Assembly (NCBI GenBank): GCA_035648595.1
Contig: DASRLH010000290.1
Location: 1-26,593, forward strand
DNA: 26,593 nt
Reading direction: 5' to 3'
Origin: RYN-428 sp035648595
Lineage (GTDB): Bacteria > Planctomycetota > Phycisphaerae > Tepidisphaerales > Tepidisphaeraceae
Positions 9,064-15,832 of this stretch are shown here, piece after piece. The position numbers were made by a program, and so were the translations under genes. The notes under the pieces are model-generated. The model made no database searches and was not told the DNA's origin. It saw only the letters and a list, made by a program, of their open reading frames with translations. The first letter of the stretch is position 1. The number at the start of each line of letters is the position of its first letter.

Positions 9064-9118
9064 TTTCAGGTGACCGGCCCGATGCAACAAAATGAGACAG
9101 TCCGAGCCGGGTCTGAGT

Positions 9119-9147
9119 ATTCTAAAACGGGAAAGCATCTGATGCAA
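9119..9147 (-). promoter_or_regulatory. Candidate promoter of the efflux operon
   Basis: On the minus strand a -35-like TTGCAT (9147-9142) and a -10-like TAGAAT (9124-9119, five of six matches to consensus) are separated by exactly 17 bases. The predicted leader to the adaptor start is about 125 nt and contains the hairpin with a U-tract. The -35 match is weak (three of six). Confidence 0.3.
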
Positions 9148-9349
9148 CTCATGGCGAGCGCGCCGTTTATGAAATCGACGCTTCACGAAGTTATGCCGGC
9201 GCGCCCGAGGGGGTGCCCGGCGGCACTGGTTCGGCACATTCCACGGCATGCGTCTTGGCAACATAATAGCTTGGGGGGTTGTTTCTCGCGTGCGTTTCGA
9301 ACCGCGATCGAAGCGTTCTCACTTCAACGCCGAAGCGGTCGCCGATTGA

Positions 9350-9602
9350 TCACCACGATTCAACTTGCAATCCCACGACACTCATGATCGAGCCTTTCAC
9401 ACAGCCATCTTCGATTGCTTCGCTCATTATTCGAAGCTGCTCGGGGTCAATGGCGCCGCAAAACTTCAATAAGCTGGATCCGGGAGTGCCCCTGCGATTC
9501 GGAGTTTTCAACGTGAATGATCACCCGCGTGTTTCGTGGCAAGTCCACAGGCTCATCAGGAATGATGACGGTTCCGTCGAAGTGGCCTCTTATTGCAGCC
9601 AT
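9350..9602 (-). pseudogene. Frameshifted antitoxin-like small protein (DUF104/AF2212-like)
   Basis: The first frame starts MAAIRGHFDGTVIIPDEPVDL and continues PRNTRVIIHVE. I know this pattern from short DUF104-like antitoxin proteins common in planctomycetes. It runs into a stop at 9447. Reading one base later from the run of four A residues just after IIHVE gives a second open stretch with GTPGSSLLKFCGAIDPEQL and MSEAIEDGC, ending at a stop at 9350. The total span is 253 nt, so losing one base restores a single 83-codon gene. I infer a one-base insertion in the A-run. No intact toxin follows. A sequencing error would give the same picture. The family name is from memory. Confidence 0.5.
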
Positions 9603-9659
9603 AGTTGGAACTCCCGGCAATTGCGGACCATACCCGCAGGCAACAGCGTCAAGGGGTGA

Positions 9660-9780
9660 TTCTACACGCGGGTTTCTTGGTCGTCCAAAAGGCGCCTTCA
9701 TCGGAAGCTCGCGTTCGACCTTCTTCAGGACTCGATTGAGGACATGGAACATGACGGTCGCCGGCGTATCGCCGAACGTA
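9660..9780 (-). pseudogene. Possible remnant of a REP-associated transposase (RAYT)
   Basis: On the minus strand a short stretch reads GDTPATVMFHVLNRVLKK (HVLNRV at 9729-9746). The VFHVLNR pattern resembles the N-terminal signature of TnpA_REP/RAYT transposases. Nothing of the catalytic HUH or tyrosine region is visible nearby. It could be chance. It is listed because REPIN-like repeats, normally mobilised by this enzyme class, occur in the same window. Confidence 0.2.
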
Positions 9781-10911
9781 TCACTTCTCCCCCCCCAACC
9801 TCCCCTTCGTCTTCGTCTGTATCCGGCAGACATTGTGATCGGCGCAGATGTAGAGGATGGAGCCGTCGTTGCCCCAGTTTAGGTTGGCGGCGGGGACGCC
9901 GGTGAGGAGGGTGCCCAGGTGCTTGCCCTGGGGGTTGAAGATGAGGATTCCGCCGGGGCCACCGGCCCAGACGTTGCCGGACAGGTCGGTTTTGATGCCG
10001 TCGGGCAGGCCCTTGAGGTGCTTGTCCAACAGCGGCTTGGCATCGAAAAAGACCCGGCCATTTTGGATCGTGCCATCGGGCTGCACATCGTATTTCATGT
10101 AGACCGGATGTTTGGGATCGGAGACGCAGACGTACAGCGTTTTTTCGTCCGGCGAGAGTGCGACGCCGTTGGGGAAGTTGAGGGGGACGCGCTGGCCATC
10201 GGGGTAGACGATCTGGCGGGTGTCGAGGCGAATGAGGTCGCCATTGGTTCGGCGAAGATAGACGCCGTTGGCGTCCATTTCCTTTGCCGGGTCTTTGTCC
10301 ATGCCGACCAGGCCGTACGGCGGATCGGTGAAATAGAGATTGCCCTTCAGGTCGTAGCACAAATCATTTGGGCTGCTGAATCGCATGCCCATGTAGCGCT
10401 CGGCCATGATCGCCAGGGTATGGCCATCGGGTTCGAGGCGGACGACCCGGCGGTCGCCATGCTGGCAGATCGTGAGGCGGCCCTTGGGATCGACGGTCAG
10501 CCCGTTGGAGCCCGGCTCGCCGCCGCGCGGGGTTTTGGCGGTGTAGCCGCTGGGCTTGAGGTAAGGCGCGACGCCTCCTTCCGGCGTCCAGCGATAGAGG
10601 ATGTTCTGCTTCACATCCGAGAAGAACAACCCGCCGGCATGCCAGACCGGCCCCTCCGCCCACTCGACATTCTCGACGAGGATTTCGACTTTCGCGTCGG
10701 CTGCCAGCAGGGCATCGAGCGCCGGATCGAGCCGCTGGATCGTCCCGAGCACGCCGCTGGCGTTGCGCGCGGGCATGGGGGGATTCAGGTTGTTATTCAG
10801 TTGCGGGCCGATGGAAGCCGGGGGCAGATCGTGTGTTCCCGCGGGGTTGGCGCATCCCGCGGCGATCAACGCAAATGGAACCGCAATCAACGCAAGAAGT
10901 GTGGCGTGCAT
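9781..10911 (-). CDS. SMP-30/gluconolactonase-like lipoprotein
   Basis: A 376-residue beta-propeller of the SMP-30/gluconolaconase/LRE family with a lipoprotein signal (hydrophobic stretch, lipobox IAAGC, Cys20). Family landmarks are all present: EGPVW with the metal-binding Glu86, GLFFSDVKQN, GSNGLTVDPKGRL (Asn136), RFSSPNDLCYD (Asn182, Asp183), NLYFTDPPYGL and NFPNGVALSPDEKTLYV. Members hydrolyse sugar lactones or related esters using a divalent metal. The lipobox suggests this one is tethered in the periplasm. The substrate is unknown. It is transcribed alone on the minus strand, divergent from the antitoxin-like gene at 11066. Confidence 0.88.
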   Translation of the reverse strand: MHATLLALIAVPFALIAAGCANPAGTHDLPPASIGPQLNNNLNPPMPARNASGVLGTIQRLDPALDALLAADAKVEILVENVEWAEGPVWHAGGLFFSDVKQNILYRWTPEGGVAPYLKPSGYTAKTPRGGEPGSNGLTVDPKGRLTICQHGDRRVVRLEPDGHTLAIMAERYMGMRFSSPNDLCYDLKGNLYFTDPPYGLVGMDKDPAKEMDANGVYLRRTNGDLIRLDTRQIVYPDGQRVPLNFPNGVALSPDEKTLYVCVSDPKHPVYMKYDVQPDGTIQNGRVFFDAKPLLDKHLKGLPDGIKTDLSGNVWAGGPGGILIFNPQGKHLGTLLTGVPAANLNWGNDGSILYICADHNVCRIQTKTKGRLGGEK

Positions 10912-10989
10912 GTGGACAGATTATGGGGGAGCGGGGCGGGGAGCAAGAAACGCCGATGTTTTATCGGCTTTAGGGATTTCGCTTCCAAG

Positions 10990-11019
10990 CTGCCAGAACG
11001 CCCCCAGTAGTGGTATAAT
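10990..11019 (+). promoter_or_regulatory. Extended -10 promoter for the orphan antitoxin-like gene
   Basis: A perfect TATAAT at 11014-11019 is preceded by TG plus one base (TGGTATAAT), an extended -10. CTGCCA at 10990-10995 could serve as -35 with an 18-bp spacer. The start codon is 46 bp downstream of the -10. It is the best sigma-70-type promoter match I see in the window. Confidence 0.5.
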
Positions 11020-11027
11020 TCGTGGGT

Positions 11028-12182
11028 CTATTGCTGTTCAACTTCAACGTCAAAGGGTCGAAGCCATGAGTGACACCGCGGTACGTGAAATCCTGGAACG
11101 AATCGACAAACTGCCGGCCTCGGACCGAATGGTTTTGGAACGGCGATTAGCCGAGCGTGCCGAGGCCCAATGGAGGCGAGAGGCCGACGCGGCACGCGAG
11201 GAAGCACGCGGGCGGGGAATCGACGAAGCTTCGATTGACCGGTCAATTGAGGAACTCCGTTATCCTCCGTCGAGCGGCGAGTTGGACGCGGCACGGGAAC
11301 GCGCCATCGAGTTGTGGTCGGCGGTCGGAGTTTCATCACTGGCTGGGTCGTGGGTTCAATGTTTGCCATCAGACCCGCAAGCCGCGCCTCGGCTTCTTGC
11401 CCGTCGAGCCATTCGACGCTCATGTCGCCGTGAAGGATGTTGATTCCTTCGTCGTCGTGATTGTTGAGCGGCTCATACGCCAACACTCGCCCAGGATCGA
11501 GCGGCAAAGTCAGACCTTTGCCGAGATACACATAAGAGCAGTGGCCAGGCTGGCGAAGATTTTCCGCAATCTTCAGCGGCGAATCGCCGGCGGCAGCCGT
11601 GTCTTTCGCCGATGGGCAGATGAACACCTTCGGCGTGAGATCACTATGGAGCAGCAGGGTTGCGAAATCATCGGGAAGTTTACCCCCTTGCTCGTCGGAG
11701 TATTGCACCAGCGCATAACCAATTTGCCTGAGGTTCGATGCACACTTGATGCGATCGGCGCGATAATACCGCCGATGATAAAGCGGCTTGGGCGAGGTGG
11801 CGAGCCAGGCGGTCTGGTGGACGATGCCGATGACCGCCATGCCGGAAGTGAACATCAGGATCACCACCGCGAACGCGCTTAGGGTCCATTGCAGGCGCCA
11901 GCGGATTTTCATCGGATCACTCTGGGCGCTCATTTCCCGGTGCAGCCAGCGCAGGAATAGATGGGCGCCCGCCACAAACACGGCGGCACAGACAATCGTG
12001 CTCCAGAGCAGATCCCAGCGCACCTGTACTTTTGGTGCGACGCGATAAATGAACGCGAACCAGCCGACCAGCAGATACACGAGGATGTCCAGGCCGGGGA
12101 TGAAGATGCCGGTGCATGAAACGAATAGAGCCAGCGCGATCAGCCCGGCGCCGGCCCAGATGCACTTGCCGCGTCGGGTCAT
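11028..12182 (-). CDS. Membrane protein with DUF1559/pseudopilin-like C-terminal domain, 3' end probably rearranged
   Basis: From ATG 12182 the product has four likely membrane helices (about 9-27, 31-47, 59-77, 100-121). A soluble domain follows with KCASNLRQIGYALVQYSDEQ and KVFICPSA, then NILHGDMSVEWLDG (about 144-272). This is the pattern of the type II pseudopilin-like DUF1559 proteins abundant in planctomycetes, here without the usual N-terminal pilin helix. The start overlaps the stop of the upstream membrane gene (ATGA, 12179-12182). After about residue 286 (near 11327) the frame becomes Arg/Pro-rich and reads antisense through the antitoxin-like gene, so the genuine protein probably ended near there. 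Confidence 0.65.
   Translation of the reverse strand: MTRRGKCIWAGAGLIALALFVSCTGIFIPGLDILVYLLVGWFAFIYRVAPKVQVRWDLLWSTIVCAAVFVAGAHLFLRWLHREMSAQSDPMKIRWRLQWTLSAFAVVILMFTSGMAVIGIVHQTAWLATSPKPLYHRRYYRADRIKCASNLRQIGYALVQYSDEQGGKLPDDFATLLLHSDLTPKVFICPSAKDTAAAGDSPLKIAENLRQPGHCSYVYLGKGLTLPLDPGRVLAYEPLNNHDDEGINILHGDMSVEWLDGQEAEARLAGLMANIEPTTQPVMKLRPPTTTRWRVPVPRPTRRSTEDNGVPQLTGQSKLRRFPARVLPRVPRRPLASIGPRHARLIAVPKPFGPRPAVCRFVPGFHVPRCHSWLRPFDVEVEQQ
11066..11443 (+). CDS. Orphan antitoxin-like protein, C-terminus running antisense to its neighbour
   Basis: The start reads MSDTAVREILERIDKLPASD, followed by RMVLERRLAERAEAQWRRE and RGIDEASIDRSIEELRY. This small helical pattern is one I associate with planctomycete antitoxin-like proteins that normally end shortly after the RY motif and precede a PIN toxin. 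Here the frame stays open to 11443. From about residue 88 (near 11330) it lies on the opposite strand of a membrane-protein gene, where its sequence becomes Cys/Arg/Pro-rich and shadow-like. No toxin gene follows. I infer that a rearrangement removed the native stop and the toxin. It has a good upstream promoter. The family assignment is from memory and not certain. Confidence 0.55.
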   Translation: MSDTAVREILERIDKLPASDRMVLERRLAERAEAQWRREADAAREEARGRGIDEASIDRSIEELRYPPSSGELDAARERAIELWSAVGVSSLAGSWVQCLPSDPQAAPRLLARRAIRRSCRREGC

Positions 12183-12550
12183 TTGCCGCCGCCCTTGAGG
12201 CGGTAGGTCGCCCCCTGTTTCTCCCAGGCGCCTGGCGTCATCAACTCGCGCCCGCCGGCGATCATCGCCAGAACGATCAGAAACAACAGACCCCACAGGC
12301 ACATCAGCGCAACCGCCTTTGGAAAGCTCAGCCTCGGCAGCCGGGTGAAGCTTTTCCGCAGGCTGTTCCAGAGAATCTGAATCGCGCCCGATGAAAGCAG
12401 CAGCACCAACAGAAAGAATGAAATGGTTTCGATGCGGAGCCGCGCCACGTCATTGAGCGTGTACGGCACCGGCATTCCCGCGTACGCGGTCTGCGCGCAC
12501 AACCCGAGGGCGGCGAGCGTGAAGATTGGGATGAGTTGGCGGCGCTTCAC
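12179..12550 (-). CDS. Small membrane protein, coupled to the pseudopilin-like gene
   Basis: A 123-residue protein with a signal peptide (to about residue 24, cleavage near AYA-GMP) and two membrane helices (about 41-60 and 79-98). Conserved-looking segments are DVARLRIETISFFLLVLLL, SLRKSFTRLPRLSFPKA and RELMTPGAWEKQG. I do not know a function. Its stop overlaps the start of the next gene by ATGA, so the two membrane proteins are probably made together and may form a complex. Its own start also overlaps the stop of the DUF5615 gene (12547-12550). Confidence 0.75.
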   Translation of the reverse strand: MKRRQLIPIFTLAALGLCAQTAYAGMPVPYTLNDVARLRIETISFFLLVLLLSSGAIQILWNSLRKSFTRLPRLSFPKAVALMCLWGLLFLIVLAMIAGGRELMTPGAWEKQGATYRLKGGGK

Positions 12551-12906
12551 GATGAGGCATCCTGAGATGACGTCGGCAGATCGAAACGACTCACAGGTGT
12601 TACGGCGCAGGGTGGAAGATTCACGAGTTTAATAAGCAACGCCGGAATGAGCGGCTCTATATCGGATAGATCGTTTGACGCCGCTTCGAGGGCGACAATG
12701 GCCAGAGGGAGTGCCGCCAGATTCTGCTGGGATTCGATACTGCCATCCGAAGTGATTAGCCCATCGAATCCGGCCGCGGCGGCGTTGGCCAACAGCCGGC
12801 CATTGCGCACGCCCTTCCATCCCATATATGCGACGGTTCGAGCATCGTGTCCCAGTAGAAGCTCTCGCAGGCGGATTGGAAGACATTCATCGAGCAGAAG
12901 CCGCAT
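12547..12906 (-). CDS. DUF5615 PIN-like toxin (VapC45-type)
   Basis: This 119-residue protein starts MRLLLDECLP, the signature of DUF5615/Mut7-C-like PIN proteins, with acidic Asp6 and Glu7. Asp48 and Asp54 in FDGLITSDGSI are the other acidic residues expected in the nuclease site. Length is normal for the family. It lies 14 bp downstream of a DUF433 gene, the usual antitoxin partner, so the pair should be a type II toxin-antitoxin module in which this protein is the RNase. Its stop codon overlaps the start of the downstream membrane gene, so the toxin message probably continues into that gene. Confidence 0.8.
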   Translation of the reverse strand: MRLLLDECLPIRLRELLLGHDARTVAYMGWKGVRNGRLLANAAAAGFDGLITSDGSIESQQNLAALPLAIVALEAASNDLSDIEPLIPALLIKLVNLPPCAVTPVSRFDLPTSSQDASS

Positions 12907-12920
12907 CGCATTAGGGTGGT

Positions 12921-13148
12921 TCAGGCCGCGGGTATCGTGTGGCTTTCAGCGAGTTTGACGTTGGCAAGATCGAGAACGGCAAGTGCATCATCGCGTGCAA
13001 CCGATGGGAAATCAGACGCGAATTCATCCAACGTCCGGCCGTGTGCGAGGTAGTCGAACAAATTCTTGATAGGAACCCGCGTGCCTGCAAAACAGGGCTT
13101 GCCGCCCATAATTTCGGGATCAACTTTGATTGGGGTTATTTGGGTCAT
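12921..13148 (-). CDS. DUF433 antitoxin
   Basis: A 75-residue DUF433 protein with the characteristic GGKPCFAGTRVPIKNLFDYL, followed by TLDEFASDFPSV and DALAVLDLA. The family is a small helix-turn-helix-like DNA-binding fold that neutralises DUF5615 toxins and probably represses its own operon. It sits directly upstream of the toxin in the common antitoxin-first order. The receiver gene upstream ends 34 bp before its start, so read-through from there is possible. Confidence 0.85.
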   Translation of the reverse strand: MTQITPIKVDPEIMGGKPCFAGTRVPIKNLFDYLAHGRTLDEFASDFPSVARDDALAVLDLANVKLAESHTIPAA

Positions 13149-13182
13149 CCGATTGCCTCCAACTGCCTGTGCGGGCGAATGC

Positions 13183-13584
13183 TCACGCCCCTGCCACCGG
13201 CTCGGCCAGCAGCTTCTCGGCGGTGGCGATGAGCTTGTCCATTTTCACCGGCTTATTGAAGTATTCGCTGACGCCCAGGCTCTGGGCGTACATTTTGTGG
13301 CGGGCGCCCTGGTTGCCGGTGATCATGATGACGAAGGGCTTGCCGCCGATGGGTTTGCGGGACTTGATTTTTTCGAGCACGAGGAAGCCGCTGCGGCCGG
13401 GGAGCATCATGTCGAGGACGACCAGGTCGGGGTGATTCTTCTCGGCCAGCTCGACGGCCTTGTTGCCGTTGCTGGCGGTCTCGATGGTGGCGCCGGTCGG
13501 CTCGAAGGCCGCCTGCATGCTGGTGAGGATGTCGCCGTCGTCATCGACCAGGAGAATACGTTTGTCTTTCAATGTGTCGTCCAT
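13183..13584 (-). CDS. Stand-alone CheY-like response regulator receiver
   Basis: A 133-residue single receiver domain. The acidic pocket is in LLVDDDGD (14-16), the phospho-acceptor is Asp58 in LVVLDMMLPG, the switch Thr is Thr89 in MITG, and the conserved Lys is Lys111 in EYFNKPVK. There is no output domain, so it acts by protein-protein contact like CheY or in a phosphorelay. No histidine kinase is encoded nearby, so its partner is unknown. It is divergent from murI, and an inverted repeat with TTGAC arms lies in the shared upstream region. Confidence 0.92.
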   Translation of the reverse strand: MDDTLKDKRILLVDDDGDILTSMQAAFEPTGATIETASNGNKAVELAEKNHPDLVVLDMMLPGRSGFLVLEKIKSRKPIGGKPFVIMITGNQGARHKMYAQSLGVSEYFNKPVKMDKLIATAEKLLAEPVAGA

Positions 13585-13645
13585 ATTGTGGCTCCCAGGG
13601 TGTGGTGGTTCGCAGTTGCGGCAGTGTCAGGCCGGGCCGGGGGGT

Positions 13646-13661
13646 TGTCAAGAATTTGACT
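13646..13661. promoter_or_regulatory. Inverted repeat with back-to-back TTGAC boxes between receiver gene and murI
   Basis: GTCAA-GAAT-TTGAC (13647-13660) is a perfect 5-bp inverted repeat. It supplies a consensus -35 TTGACA on the minus strand (13651-13646) and TTGACT on the plus strand (13656-13661). Good -10 boxes are not seen at 17 bp on either side, so this may be an operator rather than promoters. Confidence 0.3.
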
Positions 13662-13727
13662 GAAAGCAAAGTCCGCCCGAAACGCTCAAGGGCCACTGCC
13701 GATGCGTCCGATAACGATTGTAGCATC

Positions 13728-14615
13728 ATGTCACCGGCTTCGCCCATTATTGTGCTCGACAGCGGCCTTGGCGGGCTTACGGTGGCGCGGGCTCTGCGGA
13801 GCGTGCTGCCGGATGAATCGCTGATTTACTTTGGCGACACCGCCCGGCTGCCGTACGGGTCGAAGACCGCTTCCACCGTTACGCGGTTCGTGCAGCAGAT
13901 CATCGCGTATTTGACGCCGCACGATGCCAAGCATGTGGTGATCGCGTGCAACACGGCAACGGCGCTGGCGTTGCCGGCGATTCGAGCGGCGTTTCCGAAT
14001 ATGAGCATCAGCGGCGTGATCGAGCCGGGCTCAAAGGCGGCGGTGATCGCGGCGGGCGCCAAGCCGGTGCCCACGATTGCCGTGCTGGCCACCGAGGCGA
14101 CCGTGCGCTCCAAGGCGTATGAGCGGGCCATTCATCGGCGGCGTAATCACGCCCGCCTGCTCTTGCGGCCCGCGCCGCTGCTGGTGCCGATCATCGAGGA
14201 AGGGCGGAAAGCCACCGATCCGCTGGTGCGGCTGGCGCTGCAGCAATATCTCGCGCCGCTGATCCGCCATCAGATGGACGTGTTGGTGCTGGGATGCACG
14301 CATTATCCGATTTATAAGGATTTGATTCAGGAATTGGCGCCGGGCGTTCGCGTGATTGACTCGGCACAACAGTGCGCCGAAGATGTCGCCTGCCGGCTCA
14401 AGGCGTCGGGCATGTTGCACCGCCCGGCGGCCGCTATGCAGCCGAGCGCCCCGCGCGGCAGCCTGCGATGCTTCGTGACCGATGATCCCGCCCGTTTTCA
14501 ACGGCTGGCGCCGCGGTTTCTGGGTGTGGAGATCGAGGAGCCGACGTGGGTTTCGCCGGACGATTTGTATGGCATTTTCCCGTCGCCGGGGGTTCGCCTG
14601 AGCGTGCCGGCTTAG
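13728..14615 (+). CDS. murI: Glutamate racemase
   Basis: This 295-residue protein interconverts L- and D-glutamate for peptidoglycan synthesis. It has the start motif IIVLDSGLGGLTVARAL (Asp11, Ser12), the YFGDTARLPYGSK motif, the first catalytic cysteine in ACNTATA (Cys74) and the second in LGCTHYP (Cys190). The start chosen is ATG 13728. The frame is open further upstream to 13572, but that part overlaps the divergent receiver gene. Its presence supports a peptidoglycan cell wall, now accepted for planctomycetes. It appears to be transcribed on its own. The C-terminal 60 or so residues beyond the racemase core are less typical. Confidence 0.95.
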   Translation: MSPASPIIVLDSGLGGLTVARALRSVLPDESLIYFGDTARLPYGSKTASTVTRFVQQIIAYLTPHDAKHVVIACNTATALALPAIRAAFPNMSISGVIEPGSKAAVIAAGAKPVPTIAVLATEATVRSKAYERAIHRRRNHARLLLRPAPLLVPIIEEGRKATDPLVRLALQQYLAPLIRHQMDVLVLGCTHYPIYKDLIQELAPGVRVIDSAQQCAEDVACRLKASGMLHRPAAAMQPSAPRGSLRCFVTDDPARFQRLAPRFLGVEIEEPTWVSPDDLYGIFPSPGVRLSVPA

Positions 14616-14667
14616 TTCCGAAATGGCCGTGTGCGGGCCGCCCGTAAACAGAAAGAAAGAGGGAAAT

Positions 14668-14697
14668 CACGAATGGGCACGAATGCACACGAATGCA
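14668..14697. repeat. Three tandem 10-bp repeats (CACGAATG core)
   Basis: CACGAATG occurs at 14668, 14678 and 14688, an exact 10-bp period, between murI and the HEAT-repeat lipoprotein. No inverted partner was found nearby. The spacing is close to one helical turn, so a protein-binding array is possible. It may equally be a fragment of a larger dispersed repeat. Confidence 0.55.
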
Positions 14698-14745
14698 GAG
14701 ACTTTGCTTTTAAGCTCATCGGAAATTGACGGTTAAGGAGAGTGG

Positions 14746-15603
14746 ATGCGATCGCGTCTTGTGGATTTGAAGTATGCCGCCGGCATTCTGGCCTTGTGCC
14801 TGTTGGCGGAGGGCTGCCAGCCATCGGCGCCGATGCCGCCCGATTCCTCAGCGCAAGCGATCGCGGCTGCGCAATCGCTTCAAGGCGATGCCGCCGGCCG
14901 GCCTTACTTCAATCCCAAATGGCGCGACGATATTGACGACGATCCGCCGGGCCTTGCCCATCGGGTGTTGTCCATAACCGGCTCCATCCTTGTGTCGCCG
15001 TTCGTGTTCGTGGGATCCGCCACGGCCGCTGAAATCAAATGGCTCTCGGGCGATCGCCCGGACAAGGCGTATACGCTGCTGTTGGACAAGGCATCGCCGG
15101 ACAATCGGCGGATCGGGATGAACAAGCTGGAGAAGTTCGGCTTCGCCAGTAATCCGGCTTTTCAGGCCAAATGCCGCTTGCTGGCCACGACTGATGCCGA
15201 CGAAACCGTGCGCGCCAGCGCGATTCGCGGCGAGAATCTGGCCCGCGACAGGAAAGCCGCTTCGATCTTTATCGAGTCGCTCCAAAGCCCAAATGAATGG
15301 GTGCGGCTGGAGGCCTGCAAGGCGTTGGCGAACGTGCCGGATGTGAAAGCGGTGGAACCGCTGGTGCAATTGCTCAACAATCCCGAGCAAAGCCGCGATG
15401 TGCGGATCGCCGCCGCCGACGCGCTCAAGCATTATCGCTCGCTGACGGCGGCCCGCGCCCTCAGCGGCGCATTGGCAGACCGCCAGTTCGACGTCGCCTG
15501 GCAGGCCCTGCGCAGCCTGCGGTATCTGACCAGCAAAAACTTCGGCTATGACGAGGGCCAGTGGCTCTCGTATTTCACGGGTCCGGAAATGCCGTTTGGA
15601 TAG
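14746..15603 (+). CDS. HEAT-repeat lipoprotein
   Basis: A 285-residue lipoprotein: the signal has hydrophobic residues 10-20 and lipobox LAEGC (Cys24). A linker and a hydrophobic stretch (about 75-95, HRVLSITGSILVSPFVFVGS) follow, then helical repeats from about 105 to 275. These have HEAT/PBS-type spacing, with motifs such as NEWVRLEACKALANVPD, VRIAAADALKHYRS and FDVAWQALRSLRYL. Such scaffolds bind protein partners, and none can be named. A strong Shine-Dalgarno AAGGAG (14735-14740) with a 5-nt spacer fixes the ATG. Family A element 15656-15755 follows the gene. Confidence 0.82.
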   Translation: MRSRLVDLKYAAGILALCLLAEGCQPSAPMPPDSSAQAIAAAQSLQGDAAGRPYFNPKWRDDIDDDPPGLAHRVLSITGSILVSPFVFVGSATAAEIKWLSGDRPDKAYTLLLDKASPDNRRIGMNKLEKFGFASNPAFQAKCRLLATTDADETVRASAIRGENLARDRKAASIFIESLQSPNEWVRLEACKALANVPDVKAVEPLVQLLNNPEQSRDVRIAAADALKHYRSLTAARALSGALADRQFDVAWQALRSLRYLTSKNFGYDEGQWLSYFTGPEMPFG

Positions 15604-15655
15604 GTTGGAGACGAAGGTTTGCGGGGGTGTGACGCCGATGGAAGGAAACGGTTGT

Positions 15656-15755
15656 CGTATCACGGGCGTCTCGCCCGTGCCGATAGCGTCCGTTCGCAAG
15701 TTGCGTTTTTTTCCCAATTCAAGGCAACACGCACGGGCGAGACGCCCGTGATACG
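15656..15755. repeat. Complete family A inverted-repeat element (REPIN-like)
   Basis: Two 25-bp arms (15656-15680 and 15731-15755) are perfect inverted repeats of each other. Each contains the self-complementary core CACGGGCGTCTCGCCCGTG or its reverse complement. The centre is 50 bp and non-coding. The same arms flank 5145-5247 and a solo half lies at 121-142. It lies between the HEAT lipoprotein and the dehydrogenase gene, and each arm could also act as a transcriptional hairpin. Confidence 0.9.
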
Positions 15756-15832
15756 TTAAGCGTGCTGGTGCTTGAGTACGTCTGTCAGCGCATACCCTGA
15801 AGGCCGATTGCCGCGCCGCCACCGAGACTCTC

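Larger units (their letters stand above)
9011..9446. other. Non-coding and decayed stretch upstream of the efflux operon
   Basis: No convincing intact gene is seen on either strand. It holds the candidate promoter and leader hairpin of the efflux operon, and toward its far end the 3' half of the frameshifted antitoxin-like gene. An open frame on the plus strand (9070-9387) has no recognisable family content. Confidence 0.5.

Noticed and set aside
9070..9387. 105-codon plus-strand frame in the gap upstream of the efflux operon
   Set aside because: No ribosome binding site or family features, and it overlaps the antitoxin-like remnant on the other strand.
9919..11010. 363-codon open frame on the plus strand
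   Set aside because: Antisense to the SMP-30-type lipoprotein; a GC-rich shadow frame.
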